A stretch of 14,391 nt of DNA from Methanocorpusculaceae archaeon UBA456 (GCA_002496395.1 DAJQ01000015.1:1-14391); one strand, 5' to 3'; counted from the stretch's first letter, positions 1 to 7,247 are shown. A program made the numbers and translations. Notes: a model not told the origin generated them from the letters alone.

Positions 1-808
1 CGCTCTGGCCGGTGATCGGGAACTCGCCTTCCTGGAGGGCGGTGAGAAGGTTCTGCTGGGAATGCGGGTTGAGGGTGTTGATCTCATCAATGAAGAGGAC
101 CCCTTTGTGTGAGCGGTGGATGGCACCTGCCTCCACACGGTCATGTGAAGGGGTTTCAAGGCCGCCGGACTGGAAGGGATCGTGACGGACATCACCGAGG
201 AGGGCGCCTGCATGGGAGCCTGTTCCGTCGATAAAGGGAGCCTTTGAATCAGGGGATGTTGATACAAGGAGTTTTGGAACCATCACATCGTCACGTGGCA
301 TCATCGTCCTGAAGGCGAGGAAGATGAAGGCAATAGCGATGATACCCATCAGGAGCATCCCGGAGATGAGGGCATATCCGATGATACCAAAGACGAGCAT
401 CAGCATCAGCATATTCCGCATCTGTGCCCGTTTCCGTGACTCCTGTTTATGTGCAGCAACGATCTCCTTGCCCCTGCCAGCCGGAACGGTCCTGATAAGC
501 GGATTATTACTGTCATCAGAGTTTGGATAGACAAGGATGTCCTGCATCTCCTCTTTGGGAAGGAGTTCTGCCATTGCCTTGGCAAGCATCGATTTCCCGG
601 TTCCCGGCGTTCCGATCATCATCACATGCCGCCGCTGGATTGCAGCTTTTTTGATTACCTCAACGGCATGTTCCTGCCCGATCACCTGGTCAATGAGGCC
701 GGGCGGCACCTCAATGTCGGCGGTTGTTGCTATCTCGACATCGCCAAAGAGAAGGTCTTCATTGAAATCTTCTTCTGCAAGCCCTAAAGTATCCGTCTCT
801 GTCCCCAT
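1..808 (-). CDS. lonB: Archaeal Lon protease LonB, N-terminal part (3' end outside window)
   Basis: ATP-dependent, membrane-anchored AAA+ protease that degrades damaged or regulatory proteins at the inner face of the cytoplasmic membrane in archaea. About 269 residues are visible from the ATG at 808. The Walker A motif GTPGTGKS lies at residues 66-73 (K72). Two adjacent hydrophobic segments occupy about 132-166, inserted between Walker A and Walker B, which is the hallmark of archaeal LonB. Walker B, GVLFIDEIN, has D241 and E242, followed by the sensor-type stretch NPHSQQNLLTALQEGEFPITG. The Ser-Lys protease domain would lie beyond base 1 and is not seen. A GAGGT sequence upstream of the ATG is a plausible ribosome binding site. 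The gene is divergent from prs. The family call is firm; whether the protein is intact cannot be judged here. Confidence 0.95.
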   Translation of the reverse strand, partial: MGTETDTLGLAEEDFNEDLLFGDVEIATTADIEVPPGLIDQVIGQEHAVEVIKKAAIQRRHVMMIGTPGTGKSMLAKAMAELLPKEEMQDILVYPNSDDSNNPLIRTVPAGRGKEIVAAHKQESRKRAQMRNMLMLMLVFGIIGYALISGMLLMGIIAIAFIFLAFRTMMPRDDVMVPKLLVSTSPDSKAPFIDGTGSHAGALLGDVRHDPFQSGGLETPSHDRVEAGAIHRSHKGVLFIDEINTLNPHSQQNLLTALQEGEFPITGQS

Positions 809-837
809 TCTGAGATATACCTCACACAAATGTTGAA

Positions 838-860
838 TGCTTATATATCGGAGACCGATA
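838..860. promoter_or_regulatory. Divergent lonB/prs promoter with overlapping palindrome
   Basis: The 86-base gap between the lonB and prs start codons holds a TATA-like ATATAT core near 839-848. It sits at a suitable distance from both genes: about 50 bases upstream of prs, and about 30 bases upstream of lonB on the minus strand. It overlaps a perfect inverted repeat, TATCGG (846-851) - AGA - CCGATA (855-860). The placement would let one protein affect both genes. The promoter function and the operator role are inferred from position only. Confidence 0.5.
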
Positions 861-894
861 GTTTAAGTAGTTTCAGTACCGGGAGATAGTAGCA

Positions 895-1740
895 ATGAAG
901 GTCATATATACTGATAAAAGCCAGATTATCGCTTCAAAAGTGGCAGAAAACCTGGGGGCACCCCTGGGCGAGGTAAAATTGTCCCGGTTTCCTGATAATG
1001 AGATCTATCTCCGGGCAGACGGACTTGATGACCAAACGGTGATTGTATCATCCCTCCCCGATGCAGAATCGATCGTTGAGCTGCTGCTCTTAATCGATGC
1101 CTGTGAAGGATCTGAGGTGACACTTGTGATCCCGTACATGGCATATGCACGGCAGGATAAGCGGTTCAATGCCGGGGAGCCGATCAGCATTCGTGCAATC
1201 GCAGCAGCAATCAGCAGAGGGGTTCACCGGATCATTACGGTAAATATCCACGAGCCTGAGGTGCTGAAGTACTTTAGTGTTCCTGCTGAGAATATCTCGA
1301 TCGCACCGGCAATCGGCGATTATCTGGATGGGACCTGGATTGAAAATCCCCTGATACTCGCACCGGATGATGGTGCATGGGCATTTGCACAGGGAGTTGC
1401 ATCAGCACATGGATGGGACTGCGATCACCTTGATAAGACGAGACTGTCGGGAGTTGAGGTAAAAATCAAGGAGAAGAACCTCAATGTTGCCGGAAGACAT
1501 GTCGTCATCGTTGATGATATCATCTCAACGGGAGGGACGCTTGCCACCGCTGCACAGATGCTTGTGGCAGAGGGGGCAGAGAGCATCTCTGCCGCGTGCG
1601 TCCATGGCGTCTTCTCAGGGGGAGGGTATGCCCGGCTTGTCACTGCAGGATTCTCCAGTGTCGCCTCGAGCGATACGATTGAACGGGGCTGTTCTCTCAT
1701 CTCTGCTGCACCGGCGATCGCAGAGGCGCTCAGGAGATGA
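895..1740 (+). CDS. prs: Ribose-phosphate pyrophosphokinase (PRPP synthase)
   Basis: Cytoplasmic enzyme converting ribose 5-phosphate and ATP to PRPP and AMP, feeding purine, pyrimidine, histidine, tryptophan and methanopterin-related synthesis. It has 281 residues, in the short archaeal range (bacterial enzymes have about 315). Visible motifs are the catalytic flexible loop YARQDKRF (R86, Q87, K89), the ATP/metal-region histidine in VNIHEPE (H119), and the PRPP-binding loop VDDIISTGGT (D207, D208, T215). The position before H119 that is usually Asp in the family (DxH) is Asn here (N117). A GGGAGA ribosome binding site at 880-886 supports the ATG at 895. The stop overlaps rtcA by four bases (ATGA), so the two are translationally coupled as first genes of an operon. 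Confidence 0.95.
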   Translation: MKVIYTDKSQIIASKVAENLGAPLGEVKLSRFPDNEIYLRADGLDDQTVIVSSLPDAESIVELLLLIDACEGSEVTLVIPYMAYARQDKRFNAGEPISIRAIAAAISRGVHRIITVNIHEPEVLKYFSVPAENISIAPAIGDYLDGTWIENPLILAPDDGAWAFAQGVASAHGWDCDHLDKTRLSGVEVKIKEKNLNVAGRHVVIVDDIISTGGTLATAAQMLVAEGAESISAACVHGVFSGGGYARLVTAGFSSVASSDTIERGCSLISAAPAIAEALRR

Positions 1741-2696
1741 TCACAATCGACGGAGGCACGCTCGAGGGCGGCGGCCAGCTCGTCAGGACCGCGGTTGCTC
1801 TCGCTGCTGTTTCGGGAGAGCCTTTGACGATTCAGACTATCCGGAAGAATCGATCGGTTCCCGGCCTCGCCGCCCAGCATGTCGCCGCGGTGAAGGCGGC
1901 GGCCGCGATATCGACTGCCTCAACCGGTGGAGTGTTCATTGGATCCGGTGAGATCACCTTTCTTCCCGGAAGACCGGAGAGGAAGGATATCAGCATCGAT
2001 ATCGGAACTGCCGGGAGTATTCCTCTTGTCATTTCAGCCTGGCTTCCCCTTGCACTCCAAACCGGCGGCACGATCACCATCACCGGCGGAACCGAGGTGC
2101 GTTCTGCCCCGACGATCGATTACTGCGATTGTGTCTTCCTCGAGTTCCTGAGATCACACGGGGGCAGGATCTCCCTTGAGATACTGGCACGAGGATACTT
2201 CCCGGAAGGTGGCGGCAGGGTCCGGGTTTCTGTTGAGCCATCCCGGATTAAACCGCTCGGGACGGCGTGTCCGGCCGGTTGCGGAATTGTTTCTGCTACA
2301 TCGGGACTTCCCGATCACGTGGCTTCCCGGCAGGCTAACGCAGCAGCGTCTCGTGCCGGAGATCTGCCAATCCGGATCATTCGGCAGGATGGCCCTTCGA
2401 TTGGATCATCCTGCACGATCTATTCAGGTGGGCATGGGGGATCCGCCCTTGGGAGACGGGGGATTCCTGCCGAGGCTGTCGGAAGAATGGCAGCAGAGGC
2501 TTTCCTCGGTGGCCACTCCTCTGATCTCGATCCCCATGCCGCTGACCAGCTCCTCCCCTACCTGGCACTCTATGGCGGATCATTTGGCACACCGGAGCTC
2601 ACCTCCCATGCGATGACCGTTATCTCACTGCTTGGGCAGTTTGGGCACCCAATCTCCATTTCAGGAGAGGGGGATTATGTGGAGGTATCGGCATGA
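1737..2696 (+). CDS. rtcA: RNA 3'-terminal phosphate cyclase
   Basis: Converts an RNA 3'-phosphate to a 2',3'-cyclic phosphate using ATP through an adenylylated histidine intermediate. The 319 residues fit the archaeal family. The N-terminus MITIDGGTLEGGGQLVRTA carries the typical GGGQ motif, followed by EPLTIQTIRKNR. The C-terminal motif DPHAADQLLPYLAL supplies the expected nucleophile H267, equivalent by motif to the E. coli active-site histidine. EVRSAPTIDYCD and the glycine-rich PEGGGRVRVSVEP are also family-like. The start overlaps the prs stop (ATGA) and the stop overlaps nob1 (ATGA), so all three are probably made from one message. A role beside nob1 in rRNA or tRNA end processing is suggested by context only. 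Confidence 0.95.
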   Translation: MITIDGGTLEGGGQLVRTAVALAAVSGEPLTIQTIRKNRSVPGLAAQHVAAVKAAAAISTASTGGVFIGSGEITFLPGRPERKDISIDIGTAGSIPLVISAWLPLALQTGGTITITGGTEVRSAPTIDYCDCVFLEFLRSHGGRISLEILARGYFPEGGGRVRVSVEPSRIKPLGTACPAGCGIVSATSGLPDHVASRQANAAASRAGDLPIRIIRQDGPSIGSSCTIYSGGHGGSALGRRGIPAEAVGRMAAEAFLGGHSSDLDPHAADQLLPYLALYGGSFGTPELTSHAMTVISLLGQFGHPISISGEGDYVEVSA

Positions 2697-3148
2697 AGAT
2701 CGTCTGTGATGCATCCTTCTTCTTCGGCGACTACCCGTTTGAAGGCGATCTCTTCACCACCCCCGAGGTGGTGGCGGAACTCTGTGATCTGCGATCGAAA
2801 TGCCGTTTTGATACCCTGAAGGAGGGGGGGCTGACTGTCACTGAGCCATCACCCGGATCCTCAGGGGAGGTGCGCCATGCAGCCGGGAAAACAGGGGATC
2901 GTGACGTCCTCTCCAGAACAGATATCAGCATCATTGCGCTCGCCTCTGAGATCGGGGGAGAGCTTGCGACCGATGACTTTGCGGTTCAGAATGTGGCATC
3001 TGCACTTGGAATCAGGGTGCGCCCGATCCTTCAGCGGCGGGCAAAACGGCGTACCTGGAAGATGGTATGTACCGGCTGTGGACAGGATGTTGAGAACGGG
3101 ACAGACTGCCCGGTTTGCGGGGCACCGCTGAAACGAAGGCATAAATAG
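2693..3148 (+). CDS. nob1: Ribosome-biogenesis endoribonuclease Nob1 (PIN domain plus zinc ribbon)
   Basis: Archaeal homologue of the Nob1 nuclease that cleaves pre-16S rRNA at its mature 3' end during small-subunit assembly. The 151 residues hold a PIN domain (about 1-110) with the acidic set D6, E29 (VVAEL), D77 (RTDISIIALA) and D94/D95 (ATDDFAVQN). A C-terminal zinc ribbon follows: C126-x2-C129 and C139-x2-C142. The tail ends in basic residues (LKRRHK), suited to RNA contact. This PIN-linker-ribbon order is diagnostic for Nob1 and distinguishes it from VapC-type PIN toxins. The gene overlaps rtcA by four bases and directly abuts the next gene, with its TAG followed at once by ATG. The product assignment is strong from motifs; activity is inferred. 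Confidence 0.9.
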   Translation: MKIVCDASFFFGDYPFEGDLFTTPEVVAELCDLRSKCRFDTLKEGGLTVTEPSPGSSGEVRHAAGKTGDRDVLSRTDISIIALASEIGGELATDDFAVQNVASALGIRVRPILQRRAKRRTWKMVCTGCGQDVENGTDCPVCGAPLKRRHK

Positions 3149-3772
3149 ATGGATATCACTTTTACAGCTATGTCATCCCTTGAGGATCTGAAAGGGCGGG
3201 CACGCCTGCTCCTCGAAGAGGGGCACAGCCCGGGCCAGATTGCAGATGAGCTCTCCCTCTCCATCGAGACGGTCACCTGGCTTTTAACCCAGCCGAAGGG
3301 AGATGCCGCGCCCCGTGATGTACACATAGACTGGACACGAGTCAGCTGCGATGCACAACTGATTGAGGCGGCAGCAGCGATGATGATCGATGCATACATC
3401 CCACCAGCAGATCGTACCGAGCCCCTTGATGCTGAAGTGATCGTCGGTATTGCAATATCGGGCATCCCACTTGCCACCCTGATCGGGGCACGGGAGGGGT
3501 GCAGCCTTGCCGTGTACCACCCTGCCAAACATGCGACATCCGAGACCCCGATTGGATCCATCTCCGGAAATTTTGCAACCGTGAAAGAAAAACGCTGCAT
3601 TATCGTTGATGATGTCATTACCTCAGGCAGGACACTCCAGGAAGTTGTTCTCTATCTCAGGAGACATGGCGGTGTTCCGGTGGCCATCTGGGTCCTCTTT
3701 GATAAGCGCGGTATCACCGAGGTTGAGGGGGTTCCTGTACACTCACTCTTCAGAATCTCCAGAATCGACTGA
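3149..3772 (+). CDS. gfcR: GfcR-like regulator: HTH plus PyrE2-type phosphoribosyltransferase domain
   Basis: The 207 residues have an N-terminal helix-turn-helix-like segment (about residues 8-47, GHSPGQIADELSLSIETVTWLL). A type I phosphoribosyltransferase domain follows, with the PRPP loop CIIVDDVITSGRTL (D154, D155). This matches the archaeal family first annotated as orotate phosphoribosyltransferase-like (PyrE2) and, in haloarchaea, shown to act as the sugar-metabolism regulator GfcR. In methanogens the target is not known; PRPP or a nucleotide may be the ligand. The start at 3149 directly follows the nob1 stop and keeps a GAAGG sequence upstream. The Met at 3170 (MSSLEDLK) fits family N-termini better and may be the true start. 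As last gene of the prs operon, it could sense the product of the first. Confidence 0.8.
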   Translation: MDITFTAMSSLEDLKGRARLLLEEGHSPGQIADELSLSIETVTWLLTQPKGDAAPRDVHIDWTRVSCDAQLIEAAAAMMIDAYIPPADRTEPLDAEVIVGIAISGIPLATLIGAREGCSLAVYHPAKHATSETPIGSISGNFATVKEKRCIIVDDVITSGRTLQEVVLYLRRHGGVPVAIWVLFDKRGITEVEGVPVHSLFRISRID

Positions 3773-3788
3773 AGAGGTTCCCAACATA

Positions 3789-3836
3789 GAATATATTTAT
3801 ATAGAAGTTCAATTCAATTTTTATCAATACAGGAGG
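3789..3836 (+). promoter_or_regulatory. Thermosome promoter and strong ribosome binding site
   Basis: The 72-base gap after gfcR holds an AT-only TATA element at about 3791-3802. Transcription would start about 25 bases on, near 3825. A near-perfect AGGAGG lies at 3831-3836, eight bases before the GTG at 3845. The spacing argues for the thermosome having its own promoter rather than depending on the upstream operon. Confidence 0.6.
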
Positions 3837-3844
3837 ATTACAGA

Positions 3845-5431
3845 GTGGCAAGTCAGAATCAATTAACCGGACAACCTATCATTATTCTGCGGGATAACGT
3901 CGAACAGACCCGCGGAAACGAAGCACAGCGATCAAATATCCTCGCGGCAAAAGCGATCTCAGAAGCGGTCAGGACGACCCTTGGACCACGCGGCATGGAC
4001 AAGATGCTCGTTGCCGGAGACGATATCACCATCACAAACGATGGTGCGACCATTTTAAGCGAACTCTCGGTTCAGCACCCGGGCGCCAAGATGGTGGTCG
4101 AGGTCGCAACCGCACAGGATGACGAGTGCGGGGACGGAACCACGACCGCTGCCATCATGGTCGGTTCATTCATGGAGCAGGCCGAACGGATGCTCAAGAT
4201 GGGAATTCACCCGACAAACATCTCTAAGGGTTATTCCCTCGGCATGAGAAAGTCGCTTGAGATCCTCTCGGAGCTTGCGATAAATGTCACCCCTGATGAT
4301 AAGGAGAGCCTGAAGAAGATCGCAAAGACCGCAATGATCGGAAAGACGATCGAGGCAGTCATGGAGAAGGCAGCTGATATCGTCGTCGATGCGGTTGCAA
4401 CAGTCGCTGACAGTTCATCAGGGCGGATCGTTATCGATGAAGACGATATCCTTGTCAAGACCCAGAAGGGTGACGCAATGGATGACATTGAGCTTGTTCA
4501 GGGTGTTATCATCGGGAAAGCCCGTGTGAACGAGCAGATGCCAAAGATCGTCACCGGTGCAAAGGTTGCGATGATAAGCACTCCCCTTGAGATCACGAAG
4601 ACCCAGACCAAGGCAAAGATCAAGATCTCCTCATCCGAACAGGTCGCAGCATTTGGCGATGCTGAGAGGGCTTCTTTGAAGATGATCGCCGATCAGATCA
4701 TCGCATCAGGTGCAAATGTCCTTCTCTGCCAGAAAGGCATCGCCGATTCTGTGCAGTTCTACCTCGGAAAAGCCGGTATCTACACCCTCGAAGATGTAAC
4801 TGAGAAGGAGATGAAGTATGCGGCAAAGGCACTCTGCGGAGAGATCGTCAACAAACCGGAAGACCTGACTGCCGAGACCCTTGGCACCGCACACCAGGTG
4901 GAGCAGATGGAAGGAGAGGATCTGACAAAAATCTCCGGGTGCGAGAATGCAAAGGCAGTCACCATCCTGATCCGTGGTTCCACCCAGTACCTCATCGATG
5001 AGCTTGACCGTGCAATCAATGATGCAAAGCGTGTCATCCAGGATGCAATGGAAGATGGGAAATACACCATCGGTGGAGCCGCTGTTGAGACCGAGATGAT
5101 CGTCCGGATCCGTGACTACGCAACAACCATCGGTGGCCGCGAACAGATCGCTGTCGAGGCATTTGCAAACGCCTTTGAGATCATCCCGATCACACTCGCC
5201 GAGAATTCAGGATTCAACCCAATCGATAAGCTGGTTGAGCTGAAGAAGGCGCACTCAAACGGGCAGAAGAATGCAGGGCTGAATGTCTATACCGGAAAGA
5301 TCGTCGATATGAGCGAAGAGGGCGTCTTTGAGCCGATGCGTGTGAAACGCCAGGCAATCCAGAGTGCAGCAGAGATTGCATCCCTCCTGATCCGGGTCGA
5401 CGATATGATGGTCACCCAGTCCAACCATTGA
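3845..5431 (+). CDS. Thermosome (group II chaperonin) subunit, tail-less and divergent
   Basis: Subunit of the archaeal double-ring ATP-dependent chaperonin that folds cytosolic proteins. It has 528 residues and starts with GTG, fixed by the AGGAGG at 3831. Nucleotide-binding motifs are present: GPRGMDKM, NDGATIL (D66), GDGTTTA (D97) and the Asp in INDAKRV (D393), which by motif matches the hydrolysis Asp of group II chaperonins. Two things are unusual. The protein ends in RVDDMMVTQSNH without the Gly/Met-rich tail seen on most thermosome subunits, and no such tail is encoded downstream in any frame I read. The glycine motif normally GGGA reads GGAA (410-413). The apical region (about 260-340) is also less like canonical subunits. 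It may be a specialised paralogue beside a canonical subunit elsewhere; the family call is firm. Confidence 0.95.
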   Translation: MASQNQLTGQPIIILRDNVEQTRGNEAQRSNILAAKAISEAVRTTLGPRGMDKMLVAGDDITITNDGATILSELSVQHPGAKMVVEVATAQDDECGDGTTTAAIMVGSFMEQAERMLKMGIHPTNISKGYSLGMRKSLEILSELAINVTPDDKESLKKIAKTAMIGKTIEAVMEKAADIVVDAVATVADSSSGRIVIDEDDILVKTQKGDAMDDIELVQGVIIGKARVNEQMPKIVTGAKVAMISTPLEITKTQTKAKIKISSSEQVAAFGDAERASLKMIADQIIASGANVLLCQKGIADSVQFYLGKAGIYTLEDVTEKEMKYAAKALCGEIVNKPEDLTAETLGTAHQVEQMEGEDLTKISGCENAKAVTILIRGSTQYLIDELDRAINDAKRVIQDAMEDGKYTIGGAAVETEMIVRIRDYATTIGGREQIAVEAFANAFEIIPITLAENSGFNPIDKLVELKKAHSNGQKNAGLNVYTGKIVDMSEEGVFEPMRVKRQAIQSAAEIASLLIRVDDMMVTQSNH

Positions 5432-5450
5432 TCCGACCAACAGACCAATA

Positions 5451-5491
5451 CCCTTCTTTTCCCTTTTCAGAATACTAAACTCCCTTTTTAG
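5451..5491. terminator. T-rich terminator region between convergent genes
   Basis: After the thermosome stop, 5451-5467 is a pyrimidine tract with two T4 runs, a typical intrinsic archaeal stop signal for the plus strand. A small inverted repeat, CTAAA (5475-5479) / TTTAG (5487-5491), overlaps the stop codon of the converging HAD gene and could help end its message. Called from base pattern only. Confidence 0.45.
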
Positions 5492-6150
5492 AGATTCGGG
5501 GACAATAATTGCCTGATCTCATGCAGATCGGAGACGATCCGCTCAACACCGGGTTTCCCTGAGAATCTGTCCTGATCACCCGCAGCAACCCTCGCAATGA
5601 ACCGGACACCAGTTTCACGTGCTGCTTCATAGTCCTGTGGAGCATCACCGATGAAGAGGGTTTCTTCTGGTGAAACGCAGTTTGTAGAGAGGATCTCACG
5701 GATACGATCCGCCTTTGATCCGGGAGATCCGTAGATCCCGTCAAAATATCCTGTAAGCCCCCGGCGATCTGCAATCTCCAGCATCTCTTCCTCGGGGGTT
5801 GCTGAGACGACATAGAGGGGAATTGTGCCCTTTACGTCGTTTAGCAGCTGAAGAGCCCCCGGAACAAGCGGGATTGTGAACATCTTTTCGCGGACGATTC
5901 CCGCATACCGGCTTCCAAGCCACTCTTCCTGTTCCCGGGCGAGGTCCTCATGGAGTATCTCTTTGTAGATGTAGCGGAACTTCACAAACCGGCTCATTCC
6001 TCCGTTATCCAGATGGTACTGCACGATCTCGTCCTGATGTTCTGGTACAAATGAGAAGGTCTCACGAAACGCTGCTGCCTTCATGGCGATGGACTCGGCG
6101 ATGACCCCGTCGAAGTCAAAGATGATCAGCCGGAGCGGTGGATGGTGCAT
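5488..6150 (-). CDS. HAD-superfamily hydrolase, probable phosphatase
   Basis: 220-residue haloacid dehalogenase-like phosphatase of the phosphoglycolate phosphatase/beta-phosphoglucomutase branch. All four HAD motifs are present. Motif I is FDFDGV (nucleophile D12, acid/base D14). Motif II is VVSATP (S116). The motif III lysine is probably K146 (GSKADR). Motif IV is GDAPQD (D169, D173). An alpha-helical C1-type cap lies at about residues 18-95. The substrate cannot be told from sequence; a small phosphorylated metabolite is most likely. It converges with the thermosome and has no close partner gene. There is no clear ribosome binding site before the ATG at 6150, so it may have a short leader. 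Confidence 0.88.
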   Translation of the reverse strand: MHHPPLRLIIFDFDGVIAESIAMKAAAFRETFSFVPEHQDEIVQYHLDNGGMSRFVKFRYIYKEILHEDLAREQEEWLGSRYAGIVREKMFTIPLVPGALQLLNDVKGTIPLYVVSATPEEEMLEIADRRGLTGYFDGIYGSPGSKADRIREILSTNCVSPEETLFIGDAPQDYEAARETGVRFIARVAAGDQDRFSGKPGVERIVSDLHEIRQLLSPNL

Positions 6151-6225
6151 AGAGAGGTGTCTGTATTTGGAGCAGATAGCAGTGACTATAGGAGTCCGGT
6201 GGCTTGGGGGTGGGAGAGGATGTTT

Positions 6226-6717
6226 TCAGGGACGTGCCAGAGTTAAGAAATCCACTCTGTCAAAATCACGATCGTTTGTGGCGAAATAGTCAATCTGGTG
6301 TTTCTGTGCTGAAGCAGCATGGAGGGCATCTGAGAAGAGCAATCCATAATTCTGTGAAATTGCAAGTGTATCGCTCAGAATATCGGAAGTATCGAGGATA
6401 ATAAGGTTGTACTCCTGCATGATATCACGTGTGATAGAATATGGAACATGCATATCCTTTAAAATTCCTGGATTTTGTTTGATGTAGATAATCGCATCGC
6501 GTGGAGAAAGCTGCTTTTCAGTATACATCTGGGTGAGCATTGCCTTGTGAAAAAATTCATCAATCACGGTAGAATTGATATATCCGATGATCTCTTCAGC
6601 TTGAATCCTTTCAAGAAGTCGTTCAGACGAGTCTGAGAAACGGGTAGTGCTGAACGCATAGAGAAGAATATTGGTATCGAGAAAGACTGACCCCTCGGCA
6701 ATATCATCGGTATGCAT
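6226..6717 (-). CDS. PIN-domain ribonuclease, VapC-like toxin
   Basis: 163-residue PIN-domain protein with the full acidic active site: D14 (VFLDTNILLYAF), E54 (VIDEFFHK), D130 (LFSDALHAAS) and D149 (ATNDRDFDRV). VapC-type toxins of this kind cut tRNA or other RNA and block growth when freed from their antitoxin. It overlaps the upstream 93-codon gene by one base (TGATG), the usual antitoxin-toxin coupling. It has no zinc ribbon, unlike Nob1 in this window. At 163 residues it is somewhat longer than the common VapC (about 130-140); the middle (about 66-115) carries extra helical sequence. Codons are more AT-rich than in the neighbouring housekeeping genes, which fits acquisition by transfer. 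Family firm; RNA target unknown. Confidence 0.85.
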   Translation of the reverse strand: MHTDDIAEGSVFLDTNILLYAFSTTRFSDSSERLLERIQAEEIIGYINSTVIDEFFHKAMLTQMYTEKQLSPRDAIIYIKQNPGILKDMHVPYSITRDIMQEYNLIILDTSDILSDTLAISQNYGLLFSDALHAASAQKHQIDYFATNDRDFDRVDFLTLARP

Positions 6718-6998
6718 CAGTACAACTCTTCAAGGTCTTTTTCAGCCAGATCGAGAATAAATCCTTCAGGGGCAGTTAGTTTAATTGTTTTTTTGGATCG
6801 TTTTTTCAACCTGACAATCACTTTCTCTCCCCCATTCTCCAAAGGTTGATCCAGCAGGATTGTTGTAGTATTAACGAGTCTTCCATCTACTTCTACCGGC
6901 ATAAGACCACTTCGTGATACACTACGAAAGCGGAGCATATAATAGTGACTCTTATCTGGATTGCTTCTGCTCGGAATCCTTGTATCTGGTGAATGCAT
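6717..6998 (-). CDS. Small protein, probable antitoxin partner of the PIN toxin
   Basis: 93-residue protein I do not recognise as a named antitoxin family. It begins with a polar, probably disordered stretch (about 1-18). A predicted beta-rich core follows (about 20-66; YYMLRFRSVSRSG, GRLVNTTTILLDQPL, EKVIVRLKKRSKKTIKL). It ends in an acidic tail (LDLAEKDLEELY) that could wrap a PIN domain. It shows no obvious ribbon-helix-helix or AbrB/MazE motif. Its role as antitoxin is inferred only from its place directly upstream of, and overlapping, the PIN gene. A TATA-like element (7011-7022, minus strand) lies only 13-24 bases before the ATG at 6998. The message may therefore be leaderless, or the start may be Met21 at 6938. 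Confidence 0.65.
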   Translation of the reverse strand: MHSPDTRIPSRSNPDKSHYYMLRFRSVSRSGLMPVEVDGRLVNTTTILLDQPLENGGEKVIVRLKKRSKKTIKLTAPEGFILDLAEKDLEELY

Positions 6999-7162
6999 TA
7001 TGTATAGGCTCTTATTTTAATACCACCCCGTCATCAGGTTTTGATTATCTGCGAGGAGAGAGGCGAAGCAATGCCTGGCAGTGATTACGAGGTAGTCTAC
7101 GCATAGGAGAACCCTTCAGAAGCCTTAATACCGCACAAATGAAATTCTATATCCCGATCTAT
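6999..7162. other. Intergenic region with tRNA-like fragment and tRNA promoter
   Basis: The 164 bases between the toxin module and the tRNA hold three things. A minus-strand TATA-like element for the module lies at about 7011-7022. A 12-base stretch, CGAGGTAGTCTA, at 7088-7099 is repeated exactly in the 5' part of the tRNA gene (7165-7176). A weak TATA-like CTTAATA lies at 7124-7130, at a suitable distance for tRNA transcription. No open frame of note is present. Confidence 0.4.
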
Positions 7163-7247
7163 GCCGAGGTAGTCTAGTCCGGGAAGGCGGTGGCCTCGAA
7201 AGCCACTGGTGTTCGGCACCTCGGGAGTTCAAATCTCCCCCTCGGCG
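7163..7247 (+). tRNA. tRNA-Ser (anticodon CGA)
   Basis: 85-base class II tRNA with a complete cloverleaf. The acceptor stem is GCCGAGG/CCTCGGC with discriminator G. The D arm contains AGTCTAGTCCGGGAAGGC. The anticodon stem GTGGC/GCCAC encloses loop CTCGAAA, giving anticodon CGA, which reads UCG serine. The long variable arm TGGTGTTCGGCACC is typical of serine tRNA. The T arm is GGGAG-TTCAAAT-CTCCC. No intron and no encoded CCA are seen. A short T4 run at 7257-7260 could end transcription. The identity follows directly from the anticodon and the long variable arm. Confidence 0.97.

Noticed and set aside
324..836. Several plus-strand open frames
   Set aside because: They are antisense to lonB, whose minus-strand reading shows Walker A, two membrane helices and Walker B; the plus frames show no family-like sequence.
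1425..2616. Open frames of 140-155 codons on both strands over prs and rtcA
   Set aside because: They lie wholly inside strongly recognisable genes and read as low-complexity shadow sequence rich in Arg, Ser and Pro.
6162..6168. A TGTATTT copy upstream of the HAD gene, matching the chemoreceptor promoter motif
   Set aside because: It is a single unpaired copy of an AT-rich 7-mer, without the dyad arrangement seen at 11370-11406.
6999..7247. tRNA-Ser as an integration (att) site for the toxin module
   Set aside because: Elements normally duplicate the tRNA 3' part. Here the module lies on the 5' side, no integrase is present, and only a 12-base 5' fragment is repeated.
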